Source: Paenibacillus sanguinis 2301083 = DSM 16941 | GTDB taxonomy: Bacteria; Bacillota; Bacilli; Paenibacillales; Paenibacillaceae | Assembly (NCBI RefSeq): GCF_000374825.1 | Contig: NZ_KB895383.1 | Span: forward strand, 124,001-188,000 | Length of the DNA: 64,000 bases | Direction: 5' to 3' | In this document: one piece after another, positions 1 through 8,133 of the stretch | Numbering within the stretch: the first letter of the stretch is position 1 | Layout of the letters: each line of letters opens with the position of its first letter | Position numbers and translations under genes: made by a program | The notes under the pieces: model-generated | The model's database searches: none | What the model was told of the DNA's origin: nothing | The model's input: the letters and a program-made list of their open reading frames with translations, nothing else

Positions 1-1
1 G

Positions 2-181
2 GTGCATGCGGTGCTGTTTGGCCATTCTCACCAACCGCATATAAGCGAAAGTGGGGGAGTGCTCTGGTTCAACCCTGGTTCCCCCACAGATAAGCGGCGT
101 GAGCCTAAATATAGCTTTGGTCTGCTGGAACTGACCGAGCAAGGCCTGCAGGCCAAGCATATTTACTTTAGCGGCAAGTGA
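2..181 (+). CDS. Phosphodiesterase, YfcE/MJ0936 family (3' end only)
   Basis: Only the last 59 codons lie in the window; the gene begins upstream. The visible C-terminus carries the calcineurin-like signature GHSHQP followed by FNPGSP, the metal-binding His block and structural turn typical of YfcE/MJ0936-type metallophosphoesterases. Members are cytoplasmic, metal-dependent enzymes active on artificial phosphodiesters; the physiological substrate is usually unknown. In Bacillus the homologue (YsnB) sits beside rdgB/rph, but that context is outside the window. A hairpin terminator follows the stop. The family call is firm; the exact function is not. Confidence 0.8.
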   Translation: MHAVLFGHSHQPHISESGGVLWFNPGSPTDKRREPKYSFGLLELTEQGLQAKHIYFSGK

Positions 182-217
182 GCCGTTCAAACTTGATTGT
201 GGAATTATTTTTAGCAG

Positions 218-248
218 GAGACTCGCATAAGCGGGTTTCTTTTGTTGT
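218..248 (+). terminator. Rho-independent terminator after the phosphodiesterase gene
   Basis: A 9-bp stem (218-226 with 231-239, some G-U pairs) and a 4-nt loop are followed by a T-rich tail. It separates the phosphodiesterase from the ABC operon. Confidence 0.7.
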
Positions 249-276
249 TGACGGATAATTGACCACCATTTAATAT
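248..276 (+). promoter_or_regulatory. Sigma-A type promoter for the TrpXYZ-like ABC operon
   Basis: TTGACG at 248-253, a 17-nt spacer, and TAATAT at 271-276. It lies just after the terminator and about 145 nt before the first start codon. That leaves a leader of roughly 140 nt, in which I could not see a T-box or other recognised riboswitch. Confidence 0.5.
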
Positions 277-422
277 AGGAATAATACTTCCCGTCCGCAC
301 AAGTTGTATACGTGTCCGTGAACGCTTTATTACTTTTATCTATGAAAGCGTTAATCGGATCGTGCTTTACAGCCCAGACTATGCGGGGATCACTATTTTA
401 TGAAGAGAGAAGGGGAATAGGG

Positions 423-1493
423 ATGAAGAAAAAATGGGGATGGCTTGTACTATTATCATTAATGATATTAAGTATTGCAGGCTGCGGCAGCAATAATGCC
501 AATTCCGGAGGCGCCAACACTGGAACTACCGGGCAGGCGCAAAGTGAAGAATCTGGGGAAGAGGCGAATGCGGCCAAGGGTTCCTATAAGATCGCCATAT
601 CGCAAATCGTTGAGCACCCTTCATTGGATGCGACTCGTGAAGGCTTCCTAGCGGCCTTGAAGGACGCAGGCATTGTCGAAGGCGAGAACCTGAAGCTTGA
701 TTACAACAATGCACAGGGAGATACGACAAACAATACGACTATTGCTCAGAAGATTGCTGGCGAGCCTTATGATCTGGTGCTTGCTATTGCAACGCCCCCG
801 GCGCAAGCTGTTGCCCAACAGGTCAAGAACTCGCCAATTTTGTTCGCGGCTGTTACCGACCCGCTCGATGCGAAGCTGGTTGATAATCTGGATCGGCCAG
901 GCGGCAATATTTCCGGTGCCTCCGATACGAATCCTGAAGCCATTACCAAGCTCATGAATTTTATTGCAACCCACTTTACAGAGGTAAAATCGGTAGGCTT
1001 GGTGTTGAATCAAGGGGAGCCTAATGCTGTAATCATGGCCAGCCATGCGGAGAAAGCGTTAGAAGCCCATGGCATCAAGCTGGTCAAGGCCTCAGTAACC
1101 AATACGTCAGAAGTGAAGCAAGCGGCTGAGTCATTGGTAGGACGCGTAGATGCGCTATACATCACGCTGGATAATACCGTAGTTGAAGCAGTCAGCACCA
1201 TCATTCAGGTTGCGAATAACAATGATTTGCCGTTTTTCTCCAGCGATCGCGATACCGTAGAGCACGGTGCATTTGCTACTGTGGGCTTCAAATATTACGA
1301 TCATGGCTATCAAGTCGGAGAAATGGCTGTAGAGGTCTTGAAAAATGGCAAACAGGTTGGCGATTTGAAGGTGACAGTACCTGATAAGCTGGATCTGATT
1401 TTGAACCTCAAAGCGGCTGCGGAGCAAGGCATAGAGGTGACTGACGCCATGAGGGACGAAGTGATCGATAAGGAAAACAACGTGCTCGAATAG
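423..1493 (+). CDS. ABC transporter substrate-binding lipoprotein, TrpX-like (PF04392 type)
   Basis: Extracytoplasmic receptor of the importer encoded by the next two genes. The chosen ATG follows GAGAGAAGGGGA and begins a classic lipoprotein signal: MKKK, a hydrophobic stretch, then lipobox SIAGC with lipidated Cys21. An in-frame upstream start at 312 would bury this signal and is rejected. After a low-complexity Asn/Gly/Ser linker comes a two-lobed periplasmic-binding fold typical of the ABC substrate-binding family whose streptococcal member TrpX binds tryptophan or aromatic compounds. The three-gene order receptor-permease-ATPase matches that family. The ligand cannot be read from sequence; aromatic amino acid or a small organic solute is an inference from the family. 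Confidence 0.82.
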   Translation: MKKKWGWLVLLSLMILSIAGCGSNNANSGGANTGTTGQAQSEESGEEANAAKGSYKIAISQIVEHPSLDATREGFLAALKDAGIVEGENLKLDYNNAQGDTTNNTTIAQKIAGEPYDLVLAIATPPAQAVAQQVKNSPILFAAVTDPLDAKLVDNLDRPGGNISGASDTNPEAITKLMNFIATHFTEVKSVGLVLNQGEPNAVIMASHAEKALEAHGIKLVKASVTNTSEVKQAAESLVGRVDALYITLDNTVVEAVSTIIQVANNNDLPFFSSDRDTVEHGAFATVGFKYYDHGYQVGEMAVEVLKNGKQVGDLKVTVPDKLDLILNLKAAAEQGIEVTDAMRDEVIDKENNVLE

Positions 1494-1527
1494 ACAGAAA
1501 ATCTCCACATCTGGAGGAGGAACTATC

Positions 1528-2445
1528 ATGATAAACTCGCTGCTCGGAGCTTTGGAATCCGGCCTGCTTTATGCGCTGATGGCGCTTGGCGTCTACATTA
1601 CGTTTCGGATTCTGGATTTCCCGGATCTGACGGTAGACGGCAGCTTTACAACCGGTGGAGCAATTGCCGCTGTGATGATTACGGGCGGCTTCTCCCCGTG
1701 GATGGCTACGGCTGCTGCTTTCTGCGGCGGGCTGGTAGCGGGAAGCATCACCGGAATTATTCATACCAAGGGACGCATAAACGGCTTGCTCTCCGGGATA
1801 TTGATGATGATCGCTTTGTATTCCATCAATATGCGTATTATGGGCAAGCCGAACGTTGCCTTGCTGGGAGAGACGACTTTGTTTAGCTCGCTATCCCCAT
1901 TATGGTTTATGCCCTTTGTCGTTATCGCCATCAAGCTGCTGCTCGATCTGTTCTTCCGCACGGAGTGGGGGCTCGCTTTACGGGCCACAGGCGATAACAA
2001 GCGTATGATTCGCAGCTTCGGGGCGAACACTGACGTTACCATTATTATCGGGCTCAGCCTCTCCAACGGGCTTGTCGCCTTGTCTGGAGCCTTAATTGCA
2101 CAGCAGTCTGGCTTTGCGGATATCTCCTCGGGGATCGGCATGATCGTCATAGGACTGGCCTCAGTCATTATAGGGGAGGCCATCTTTGGGGCGCGCACAG
2201 TATTTTGGGCTACGCTAGCCGCCGTGCTGGGCTCCATTGTGTATCGGCTGGTGGTAGCGATGGCCTTGCGTGTGGAATGGTTGGAGCAAACCGATCTGAA
2301 GCTCATTACAGCGGTCATTGTGATCATCGCATTGGTGCTTCCTACTGTACAGCGTTCATGGAAGCAGAAGAAGCAGGCCCAGCGACGCGCCGATGAGCTT
2401 GCTCAGATTGCTGCCGAGCGGCAAACCGTGGGAGGTGGATTGTAA
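1528..2445 (+). CDS. ABC transporter permease, TrpY-like (BPD_transp_2 family)
   Basis: Integral membrane permease of 305 residues with about eight hydrophobic segments, of the branched-chain-amino-acid type superfamily. The ATG follows GGAGGAGG at a good distance. The N-terminal NSLLGALESGLLYALMALGVYITFR and internal LRATGDNK resemble permeases of the TrpXYZ-type systems. The C-terminus is a charged, Gln/Lys-rich cytoplasmic tail. It is 34 nt after the receptor gene, and its stop overlaps the ATPase start by one base, so the subunits are almost certainly co-translated. Confidence 0.85.
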   Translation: MINSLLGALESGLLYALMALGVYITFRILDFPDLTVDGSFTTGGAIAAVMITGGFSPWMATAAAFCGGLVAGSITGIIHTKGRINGLLSGILMMIALYSINMRIMGKPNVALLGETTLFSSLSPLWFMPFVVIAIKLLLDLFFRTEWGLALRATGDNKRMIRSFGANTDVTIIIGLSLSNGLVALSGALIAQQSGFADISSGIGMIVIGLASVIIGEAIFGARTVFWATLAAVLGSIVYRLVVAMALRVEWLEQTDLKLITAVIVIIALVLPTVQRSWKQKKQAQRRADELAQIAAERQTVGGGL

Positions 2446-3242
2446 TGCTACAGCTATCCCGCGTATCCAAGCTGTTTCATCCGGGGACACCGGATGAGAA
2501 GATTGCTTTGATTAATGTAAGCTTACATCTGGCGCCTGGCGATTTTGTTACGGTCATCGGGAGTAATGGGGCTGGCAAGTCGACGCTGATGAACATGATC
2601 TCCGGCGTGATTAAACCTGACGCCGGAGAGGTTCGGATCGGAGGCGAGGATATCGGCTATTTGCCGGAGCATCAGCGCAGCCGCTGGATCGGCCGTGTAT
2701 TCCAGGATCCGATGGCCGGAACCGCTCCGCATATGACAATAGAAGAGAACTTGGCGATGGCTTATTCTCGGGGCAAGCGGCGTTCGCTGCGCTTCGGTGT
2801 TTCCTCCAGGCGTCGGGGTCAATTCAAGGAAGAGCTCGGCAGGCTTGGCATTGGATTGGAGAACAGACTGCGCGCCAAGGTCGGCAGCTTGTCCGGCGGA
2901 GAGCGTCAAGCGCTTAGCTTGCTGATGGCTACGTTTACGGAGCCGCAGATCCTGCTGCTTGACGAGCATACGGCAGCATTGGACCCGGCTAGAGCAGAGC
3001 TAGTGACCAAGCTGACGCAGAATATTGTCAATGAATTGCATCTGACGACGCTGATGGTCACTCATAACATGGAGCAGGCCATTCGCCTTGGCAATCGCCT
3101 GATCATGATGGATGGCGGACGCATCATTCTGGACGTAGATGCAACTCGCAAGCGCGACCTGACCATGGAGCAGCTGCTTGGCGAGTTTGAGCGCATCAGT
3201 GGTCGGAAGCTCGCTGATGACCGCGTTGTGCTGGGTGGATAG
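2445..3242 (+). CDS. ABC transporter ATP-binding protein, TrpZ-like
   Basis: Nucleotide-binding subunit of 265 residues that powers the importer. It shows Walker A GSNGAGKST, Q-loop FQDP, signature LSGGERQ, Walker B ILLLDEHTAALDP and the H-loop THN. The signature block and the EH in Walker B (instead of EP) are typical of the YnjD/TrpZ-like subset. The start codon shares an A with the permease stop (TAATG). The operon ends here, with a strong terminator 13 nt downstream, so no catabolic gene is co-transcribed to betray the substrate. Confidence 0.87.
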   Translation: MLQLSRVSKLFHPGTPDEKIALINVSLHLAPGDFVTVIGSNGAGKSTLMNMISGVIKPDAGEVRIGGEDIGYLPEHQRSRWIGRVFQDPMAGTAPHMTIEENLAMAYSRGKRRSLRFGVSSRRRGQFKEELGRLGIGLENRLRAKVGSLSGGERQALSLLMATFTEPQILLLDEHTAALDPARAELVTKLTQNIVNELHLTTLMVTHNMEQAIRLGNRLIMMDGGRIILDVDATRKRDLTMEQLLGEFERISGRKLADDRVVLGG

Positions 3243-3254
3243 CTATGCAAATAG

Positions 3255-3305
3255 AAAAGCGTAGGCTGAAGGAAAAGCAATTTCCCCTCGGCCACGCTTT
3301 TTTTA
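3255..3305 (+). terminator. Rho-independent terminator of the ABC operon
   Basis: A long stem starting AAAAGCGTAGGCT pairs with GGCCACGCTTTT and is followed by a T-run at 3298-3304. Confidence 0.85.
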
Positions 3306-3386
3306 TACGTTGGTTGCGCTAGTTTTTGCATTCATAAAGCCTGAGGTCCATGCTATAATCAGTTGAACAGAAAGGGGAGAAGACGA

Positions 3387-3689
3387 TTGATTCTTGAGGT
3401 CGCCCAGTTGCAGGTAAAGCCCGGTATGATCAATGAATTTGAAAGCAGCTTCCGTCAGGCTTCAAAGATTATTAGCGGCATGAGCGGTTATATTCGCCAC
3501 GAATTGCATAAATGCGTGGAGGTTGAGAACAAATATATGCTGTTAGTCCACTGGGAGTCGATTGCCGCACATGAGATTGGCTTTCGGCAGTCTCCAGAGT
3601 ATCAGGAATGGAAGGCACTGCTGCATCATTTCTATCATCCTTTCCCAACCGTCGAGCATTACGTGCAGATTCGCCATGAACTATCGTAG
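3387..3689 (+). CDS. Antibiotic-biosynthesis-monooxygenase (ABM) fold protein
   Basis: A 100-residue single-domain protein with the ferredoxin-like ABM fold: N-terminal ILEVAQLQVKPGM, a central helix ending GYIRHELHKC, the strand KYMLLVHWES, and a C-terminal HHFYHPFPTVEHY. Family members range from quinol monooxygenases to heme-degrading enzymes, and the fold alone does not reveal the activity. A TTG start is preferred because AAAGGGGAG lies 7 nt upstream; an alternative TTG at 3363 lacks a site. It is a monocistronic-looking gene between a terminator and a GNAT gene. Confidence 0.75.
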   Translation: MILEVAQLQVKPGMINEFESSFRQASKIISGMSGYIRHELHKCVEVENKYMLLVHWESIAAHEIGFRQSPEYQEWKALLHHFYHPFPTVEHYVQIRHELS

Positions 3690-3745
3690 GGATTAAGATA
3701 AGTGTGAATATGTATACTCTGTTAACATGAAGGGTCAGGTCATAA

Positions 3746-4267
3746 ATGATAAGAATTGATTTTGATTACACGATTGAAGATGCGAGCTTAAAGGATTTGA
3801 CGGCTATTGTAGATATTTACAACGAAACGATTGCCAGCCGAAGTGTCACCGCAGACTTGGAGCCAATCACGGTGAATGACAGATTGGAGTGGTTTGCCGA
3901 GCACTCCCCGGATTCACGTCCATTGTGGGTCATGCGTTATGAAGGCAAGGTCATTGCCTGGCTTAGCCTTCAATCCTTTTATGGCCGGCCGGCTTATGCG
4001 GCTACTGTGGAGATAAGCATTTATATCAGCGAAGCCTGGCGTGGCCAGGGGCTTGGCAGTATTTTGCTGAACCGGGTCTTTGAATCTTGTCCAAGGCTAG
4101 GAGTGAAGACGCTGCTTGGATTTGTGTTCGCTCATAATGAACCCAGCCTCGGCTTGTTGCTCAAGCATGGCTTTGAGCGATGGGGGAATCTTCCGCAAGT
4201 AGCAAGTTTGGACGGGGTAGAAAGGGATCTTGTAATTTTAGGCAAGCGGGTTGGCAATAGATCTTAA
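3746..4267 (+). CDS. GNAT N-acetyltransferase, phosphinothricin-acetyltransferase-like
   Basis: A 173-residue cytoplasmic acetyltransferase. The opening block ([19 protein letters not shown]) and the acetyl-CoA pyrophosphate loop [13 protein letters not shown] at about residues 99-111 are typical of the PAT/YwnH branch of GNAT enzymes, which acetylate small amines such as phosphinothricin or methionine sulfoximine. No aminoglycoside-specific features are visible. The ribosome binding site is weak (AGGGTCAGG). It precedes the membrane-protein gene by 20 nt and may be co-transcribed with it. The substrate is not predictable. Confidence 0.8.
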   Translation: MIRIDFDYTIEDASLKDLTAIVDIYNETIASRSVTADLEPITVNDRLEWFAEHSPDSRPLWVMRYEGKVIAWLSLQSFYGRPAYAATVEISIYISEAWRGQGLGSILLNRVFESCPRLGVKTLLGFVFAHNEPSLGLLLKHGFERWGNLPQVASLDGVERDLVILGKRVGNRS

Positions 4268-4287
4268 GCGAATGGAGAACGGACAAT

Positions 4288-4890
4288 TTGAGTGAATGGA
4301 TTGGACAAATCACGGACTGGTTTTTGACTGCAACTTCCCTGGACGGTTATTCTGTTCTGTTATTAACGATCCCGCTCGCGGTCATTCAGGGCCTGTTCGG
4401 CTTCTTTCCATTCGCTACACTGGTGCTGCTGCATATTTCCTTGCTGGGCATTGTGGAGGGGCTGCTTGCCAGTTGGATAGCGGGAACCTTGGCTGGCTTG
4501 ATCGTTTATTTATTGTGCAGATACTGGTTCACCGATTGGTTTAACCGTAAATGGATGAACAAGCTGAGGAAATACGAAAAATGGCAAAAGGGGCTGGACC
4601 GCTACGGTGTTTGGGCTGTTATCTTCCTGCGCACGATTCCAATTGTGCCCAATAATATTATTTCCTTCATGTCGGCGATCTCAAACCTCAAGCTGAGGTC
4701 CTATGCATGGTCCAATATGGTCGGCAATCTATCGAGCATTTGGTTGTTTGGCTTGATCAGTGCGCCCATCGTATTTCCGGGCGTCAATTTGAGTGAACTG
4801 GTCTTGTCCTACGTCCTATTTCTGCTAGTGCTTGGCATCGTCTTTATCATCAGACAGCGCATGATGACGAATAAAGAGCACAAGGCTTGA
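4288..4890 (+). CDS. TVP38/TMEM64 (DedA/SNARE-associated) family membrane protein
   Basis: A 200-residue polytopic membrane protein. After a short amphipathic N-terminus there are about five hydrophobic segments. The re-entrant-loop signature of the VTT domain is seen as GVWAVIFLRTIPIVPNNIISFMSAI near residues 107-131, with the key Arg and Pro residues of the DedA superfamily. Bacterial relatives have been linked to lipid scrambling and membrane-potential homeostasis. It starts at TTG after GGAGAACGG. It is tightly linked to the upstream acetyltransferase. Confidence 0.8.
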   Translation: MSEWIGQITDWFLTATSLDGYSVLLLTIPLAVIQGLFGFFPFATLVLLHISLLGIVEGLLASWIAGTLAGLIVYLLCRYWFTDWFNRKWMNKLRKYEKWQKGLDRYGVWAVIFLRTIPIVPNNIISFMSAISNLKLRSYAWSNMVGNLSSIWLFGLISAPIVFPGVNLSELVLSYVLFLLVLGIVFIIRQRMMTNKEHKA

Positions 4891-4930
4891 TAAGATAAAA
4901 AGAAAATCGCATTTCCGGGAGGAATTTTAC

Positions 4931-6169
4931 TTGAAAGCCAATGAAACTAACAGCATCACAGCTCCTGCTCCCAAGCAGCGCAAGCTGCTCTTCAGCGCTG
5001 GACTAAGCTGGATGTTCGATGCCATGGATGTCGGCATCATTTCATTTATCGCCGCTGCCTTGGCAGTGGAGTGGAGCTTGACTCCAGAACAAACCGGCTT
5101 CTTTACAGCCGTCAATTCGCTCGGAATGGCCTTCGGGGCTGCGATTGCGGGATATATGGCCGATAAGTATGGAAGAAAATCCGTCCTGCTCTGGACACTG
5201 CTGATCTTCTCCATCGCCAGCGGATTATCGGCTGCGGCCACGAGCTTTGCCGTTTTGTGCATACTCCGTTTTATTGCCGGCTTCGGCTTGGGGGGAGAAC
5301 TGCCAGTAGCATCGACACTGGTGTCCGAATCCGTACCGGCCAAGGAGCGCGGCAGAGCCGTTGTCTTGCTGGAGAGCTTCTGGGCTGCGGGTTGGATCGC
5401 TTCCGCATTGATTTCTTATTTTGTCATCCCGAATTACGGCTGGCAGGCCGCTTTCCTGATTGGTGCCACCCCGGCACTCTATGCCTTGTACTTGCGCAAG
5501 TCGATACAAGATCCACCACGCTTCAAGAAACAAGCCGCCACGAGCGAAGGGAGAGGCTTATCCTTTCTGGATCGCTTCCGTTCCGTCTGGACAGGCCCGT
5601 ATCGCCGCTCTACGATCATGTTGTGGATTCTCTGGTTCACCGTGGTCTTTTCCTATTACGGCATGTTTTTGTGGTTGCCTTCCGTGATGGTCCTTAAAGG
5701 GTTCAGCTTGGTAAAGAGCTTCGGGTATGTGCTGATTATGACACTTGCCCAATTGCCCGGCTATTTCACAGCCGCTTATTTTATTGAGAAATTTGGCCGA
5801 AAGTTTGTGCTAGTGCTCTACCTGTTGCTTACGGCGGCAAGCGCCGCGTGGTTTGGAAATGCTGCTACCGAAGGGATGCTGCTGGCTTCAGGCATCTGCC
5901 TGTCCTTCTTTAATTTGGGCGCTTGGGGTGGCATGTACGCCTACACACCAGAATTATACCCGACAAAGGTTCGGTCCACAGGGGTTGGACTTGCGGCTTC
6001 CTTTGGCCGTATCGGGGGCATCATCGCGCCTTATCTGGTCGGCTTGCTCGTTGCTCGACAAGTGGCGATTGGTAGTATTTTCTGGATGTTCTTTATTACC
6101 GTGCTGGTAGGTGCGATAGCAGTCTTCTTCCTCGGTGTGGAGACGAAAGGGAAGGAATTGGCCGACTGA
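4931..6169 (+). CDS. MFS transporter, NiaP-like (niacin/organic acid type)
   Basis: A 412-residue major facilitator with twelve predicted helices. The family signature between helices 2 and 3 is ADKYGRKSVL, the N-terminal block SAGLSWMFDAMDVGIISF and helix-4 GFGLGGELPVASTLVSE match the NiaP/YceI and aromatic-acid:H+ symporter branch, and the C-terminal ELYPTKVRSTGVG repeats the motif. Family members import nicotinate or aromatic acids by proton symport. It begins at TTG after a strong GGGAGGAATT site. No NAD-synthesis gene or recognisable NiaR box is nearby, so nicotinate is only a likely substrate. Confidence 0.78.
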   Translation: MKANETNSITAPAPKQRKLLFSAGLSWMFDAMDVGIISFIAAALAVEWSLTPEQTGFFTAVNSLGMAFGAAIAGYMADKYGRKSVLLWTLLIFSIASGLSAAATSFAVLCILRFIAGFGLGGELPVASTLVSESVPAKERGRAVVLLESFWAAGWIASALISYFVIPNYGWQAAFLIGATPALYALYLRKSIQDPPRFKKQAATSEGRGLSFLDRFRSVWTGPYRRSTIMLWILWFTVVFSYYGMFLWLPSVMVLKGFSLVKSFGYVLIMTLAQLPGYFTAAYFIEKFGRKFVLVLYLLLTAASAAWFGNAATEGMLLASGICLSFFNLGAWGGMYAYTPELYPTKVRSTGVGLAASFGRIGGIIAPYLVGLLVARQVAIGSIFWMFFITVLVGAIAVFFLGVETKGKELAD

Positions 6170-6190
6170 TATTTCATTCTATCAGGCAAC

Positions 6191-6238
6191 CAAGCCTCCG
6201 GCTCAATCTGAATTCATCAGATTAGGCCTGGAGGCTTG
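6191..6238. terminator. Bidirectional terminator-like double hairpin
   Basis: An outer stem CAAGCCTCCGG/CCTGGAGGCTTG encloses an inner perfect 7-bp stem (6205-6211 with 6217-6223). It sits between convergent genes. T-runs are poor on both strands, so it may act as a structural 3' end rather than a classic intrinsic terminator. Confidence 0.5.
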
Positions 6239-6271
6239 TGGCTTTCAATGATTACTTCGTTCATCTGCCTG

Positions 6272-6967
6272 TTAAGTCCAGGTTTCGGTGTCTAATTGCT
6301 CACCTGGCTTCAAAGCATGGCCCTGAATACCGATATGATATAGCTTGTCTTTGAATTGGCTGCTGTCTTGGGTAATGGCATCAAAGGTGTCGTAATGCAC
6401 AGGAACGACATGCTTGGCTCCGATCCATTCGGCTGCCGTTAATGCATCCTCTGGTCCCATGGTAAAGTGATCGCCGATAGGCAGAAATGCTAAATCTACC
6501 GGGCGACGCATCCCGACCAGCTTCATGTCACTGAATAAAGCCGTATCTCCGGCATGATACAGGACCAATTCATCAATTTCAAGCACAATACCGGCAGCAA
6601 CCCCCAGATACAAATTAACTCCGTCTTGATGGATAGAGGTGCTATGCAGGGCAGGCACCCATTTGATTTTTCCGAATGGGAACTCGCGTGAACCGCCCAG
6701 GTTCATACCCACCGTCTCCAGACCAGAGGCGGCCAAATAATCCGCCAACTCGACGATGGCAAGAATAGGAGCATTGTTCCGTCTTGCGATGCTTTCGGCA
6801 TCTCCGACATGATCGGAGTGCCCATGGGTAAGCAGGACAAAATCTGCTTTAATGTCCTTCGCCGCGGCTCCGGCTACGGGGTTGCCCGTAAGGAACGGAT
6901 CGATAATCAGTTGGAAATTGCCGGTATCCACATGGACGCAGGAGTGTCCCAAATACGTTATCTTCAT
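6272..6967 (-). CDS. Metal-dependent hydrolase, UPF0173 family (YtkL-like)
   Basis: A 231-residue metallo-beta-lactamase-fold hydrolase. The zinc motif THGHSDHVGD occupies residues 47-56, and a second His lies in YHAGDTALF. Length and the opening MKITYLGHSC fit the UPF0173/YtkL family, whose substrate is unknown. The ATG chosen has AGAGGTG six bases upstream; a GTG nine bases earlier overlaps that site and is rejected. A single-gene unit read from a good promoter at 7006-7034. Confidence 0.82.
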   Translation of the reverse strand: MKITYLGHSCVHVDTGNFQLIIDPFLTGNPVAGAAAKDIKADFVLLTHGHSDHVGDAESIARRNNAPILAIVELADYLAASGLETVGMNLGGSREFPFGKIKWVPALHSTSIHQDGVNLYLGVAAGIVLEIDELVLYHAGDTALFSDMKLVGMRRPVDLAFLPIGDHFTMGPEDALTAAEWIGAKHVVPVHYDTFDAITQDSSQFKDKLYHIGIQGHALKPGEQLDTETWT

Positions 6968-7005
6968 CCCATTCACCTCTTGTTAGATTGAATTGATCCA
7001 TTATC

Positions 7006-7034
7006 ATTATAGCTTGTCCACGAATTCAAGTCAC
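7006..7034 (-). promoter_or_regulatory. Sigma-A type promoter for the UPF0173 gene
   Basis: On the minus strand, GTGACT, a 17-nt spacer and a perfect TATAAT at 7011-7006, 39 nt before the start codon. Confidence 0.55.
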
Positions 7035-7236
7035 ATTTAAGCTTGCTTTGCAGCGCATAATTGTTCCGGAATGCCATATGATGTGGAAGTACGGTACTCT
7101 CCGGCATGGTTGAAGCTATGGGGTAGGGGTAATGATAAAGAGATATATGAAGGGGATGTTGCTTCAAGGAAAAGGAAGGGTTATTATGGAATTTGAGTCT
7201 TTAGTTTGTGGGCTCATGGTTTAGGAGGAATGAACG

Positions 7237-7875
7237 ATGAGGATTGAGATTTGGTCGGACTTTGCTTGCCCGTTTTGCTACATCGGCAAGCGCCGTTTGG
7301 AGAAAGCCCTGGATGCATTTGAGCATCGTGATGAGGTAGAGGTTAATTATCGCAGCTTCGAACTGGATCCGGGAGCTCCGCGAGACTCGGAATCAAGTAT
7401 TTATGAGCTGCTGGCCGTCAAGTACGGACTAAGCCTGCAGCAGGCCCAGGAATCCAATCAAAATGTGGCCCAGCAGGCCAAGGCGGAAGGGTTAAGTTAT
7501 CATTTCGATACGATGATTCCCACCAATACATTTGACGCTCACCGTTTGATGCATTATGCGGCCGAGCATGGCAAAGCCAAGGAAATGAGCGAACGATTAT
7601 TTCGCGCTTATTTTACAGATTCACTACATATCGGTGACCATGGGGTATTGCAGAATTTAGCCGAGGAAACGGGGTTGGCCGGCCATATGGTTAAAGCGAT
7701 GCTGGAACAGGATGACTACGCCGAGGCTGTCCGTGAAGATGAGAGCGAAGCCAGGAAGCTGGGGATTCGTGGGGTGCCTTTTGTGGTAATCAAGGGCAAA
7801 TTCGCGGTGTCCGGTGCGCAACCTGTCGAAATTTTCCAGGCTGCTTTACGGCGAGCTTGGGAGGATCAAGCCTGA
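7237..7875 (+). CDS. DsbA-family thiol oxidoreductase (FrnE-like)
   Basis: A 212-residue cytoplasmic thioredoxin-fold protein with a DsbA-type helical insertion. The redox motif CPFC is at residues 11-14, and the cis-proline loop GVPF lies near the C-terminus. Absence of a signal peptide and the WSDFACPFCYIGKRRLE start place it with FrnE/2-hydroxychromene isomerase-like proteins. These act in oxidative-stress responses or polyketide chemistry rather than envelope disulfide formation. It starts at ATG after TAGGAGGAATG. It appears to be a solitary gene. Confidence 0.82.
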   Translation: MRIEIWSDFACPFCYIGKRRLEKALDAFEHRDEVEVNYRSFELDPGAPRDSESSIYELLAVKYGLSLQQAQESNQNVAQQAKAEGLSYHFDTMIPTNTFDAHRLMHYAAEHGKAKEMSERLFRAYFTDSLHIGDHGVLQNLAEETGLAGHMVKAMLEQDDYAEAVREDESEARKLGIRGVPFVVIKGKFAVSGAQPVEIFQAALRRAWEDQA

Positions 7876-7904
7876 TCAATGTAGAATACAAAAGAATAAG
7901 AGGA

Positions 7905-7935
7905 CAAAAAAACGCTGATCCTCAAGGGTCAGCGT
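7905..7935. terminator. Terminator hairpin after the DsbA-like gene
   Basis: A 10-bp stem (7912-7921 with 7926-7935) and a 4-nt loop. The A-run on the 5' side gives a good U-run only on the minus strand; on the plus strand the tail is CTCATTAT. Confidence 0.55.
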
Positions 7936-7962
7936 CTCATTATGAATTCATGGTTCAAAACC

Positions 7963-7991
7963 TTGTATTATAACCTGTCCTGTGGTACAAT
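7963..7991 (+). promoter_or_regulatory. Extended -10 promoter upstream of the sigma factor gene
   Basis: TTGTAT, a 17-nt spacer and TACAAT at 7986-7991 preceded by TG-N, a perfect extended -10. The start codon is about 140 nt downstream, leaving an AT-rich leader with no recognised element. Confidence 0.5.
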
Positions 7992-8133
7992 GACGGATAG
8001 CCACTCACATAATGTAGCAATAATCTTCTCAATAATAGCATAATATCAATGATTTGTCAAATGTATAGACAGGTCTTAGAGATAAAAAAGCATTTTTTAT
8101 AGTTTTCATTTTTTAGGGTGGGGGGTCTGAAAG

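Noticed and set aside
277..422. T-box or other riboswitch before the TrpX-like gene
   Set aside because: The leader was read for the T-box core and common riboswitch blocks; none is present.
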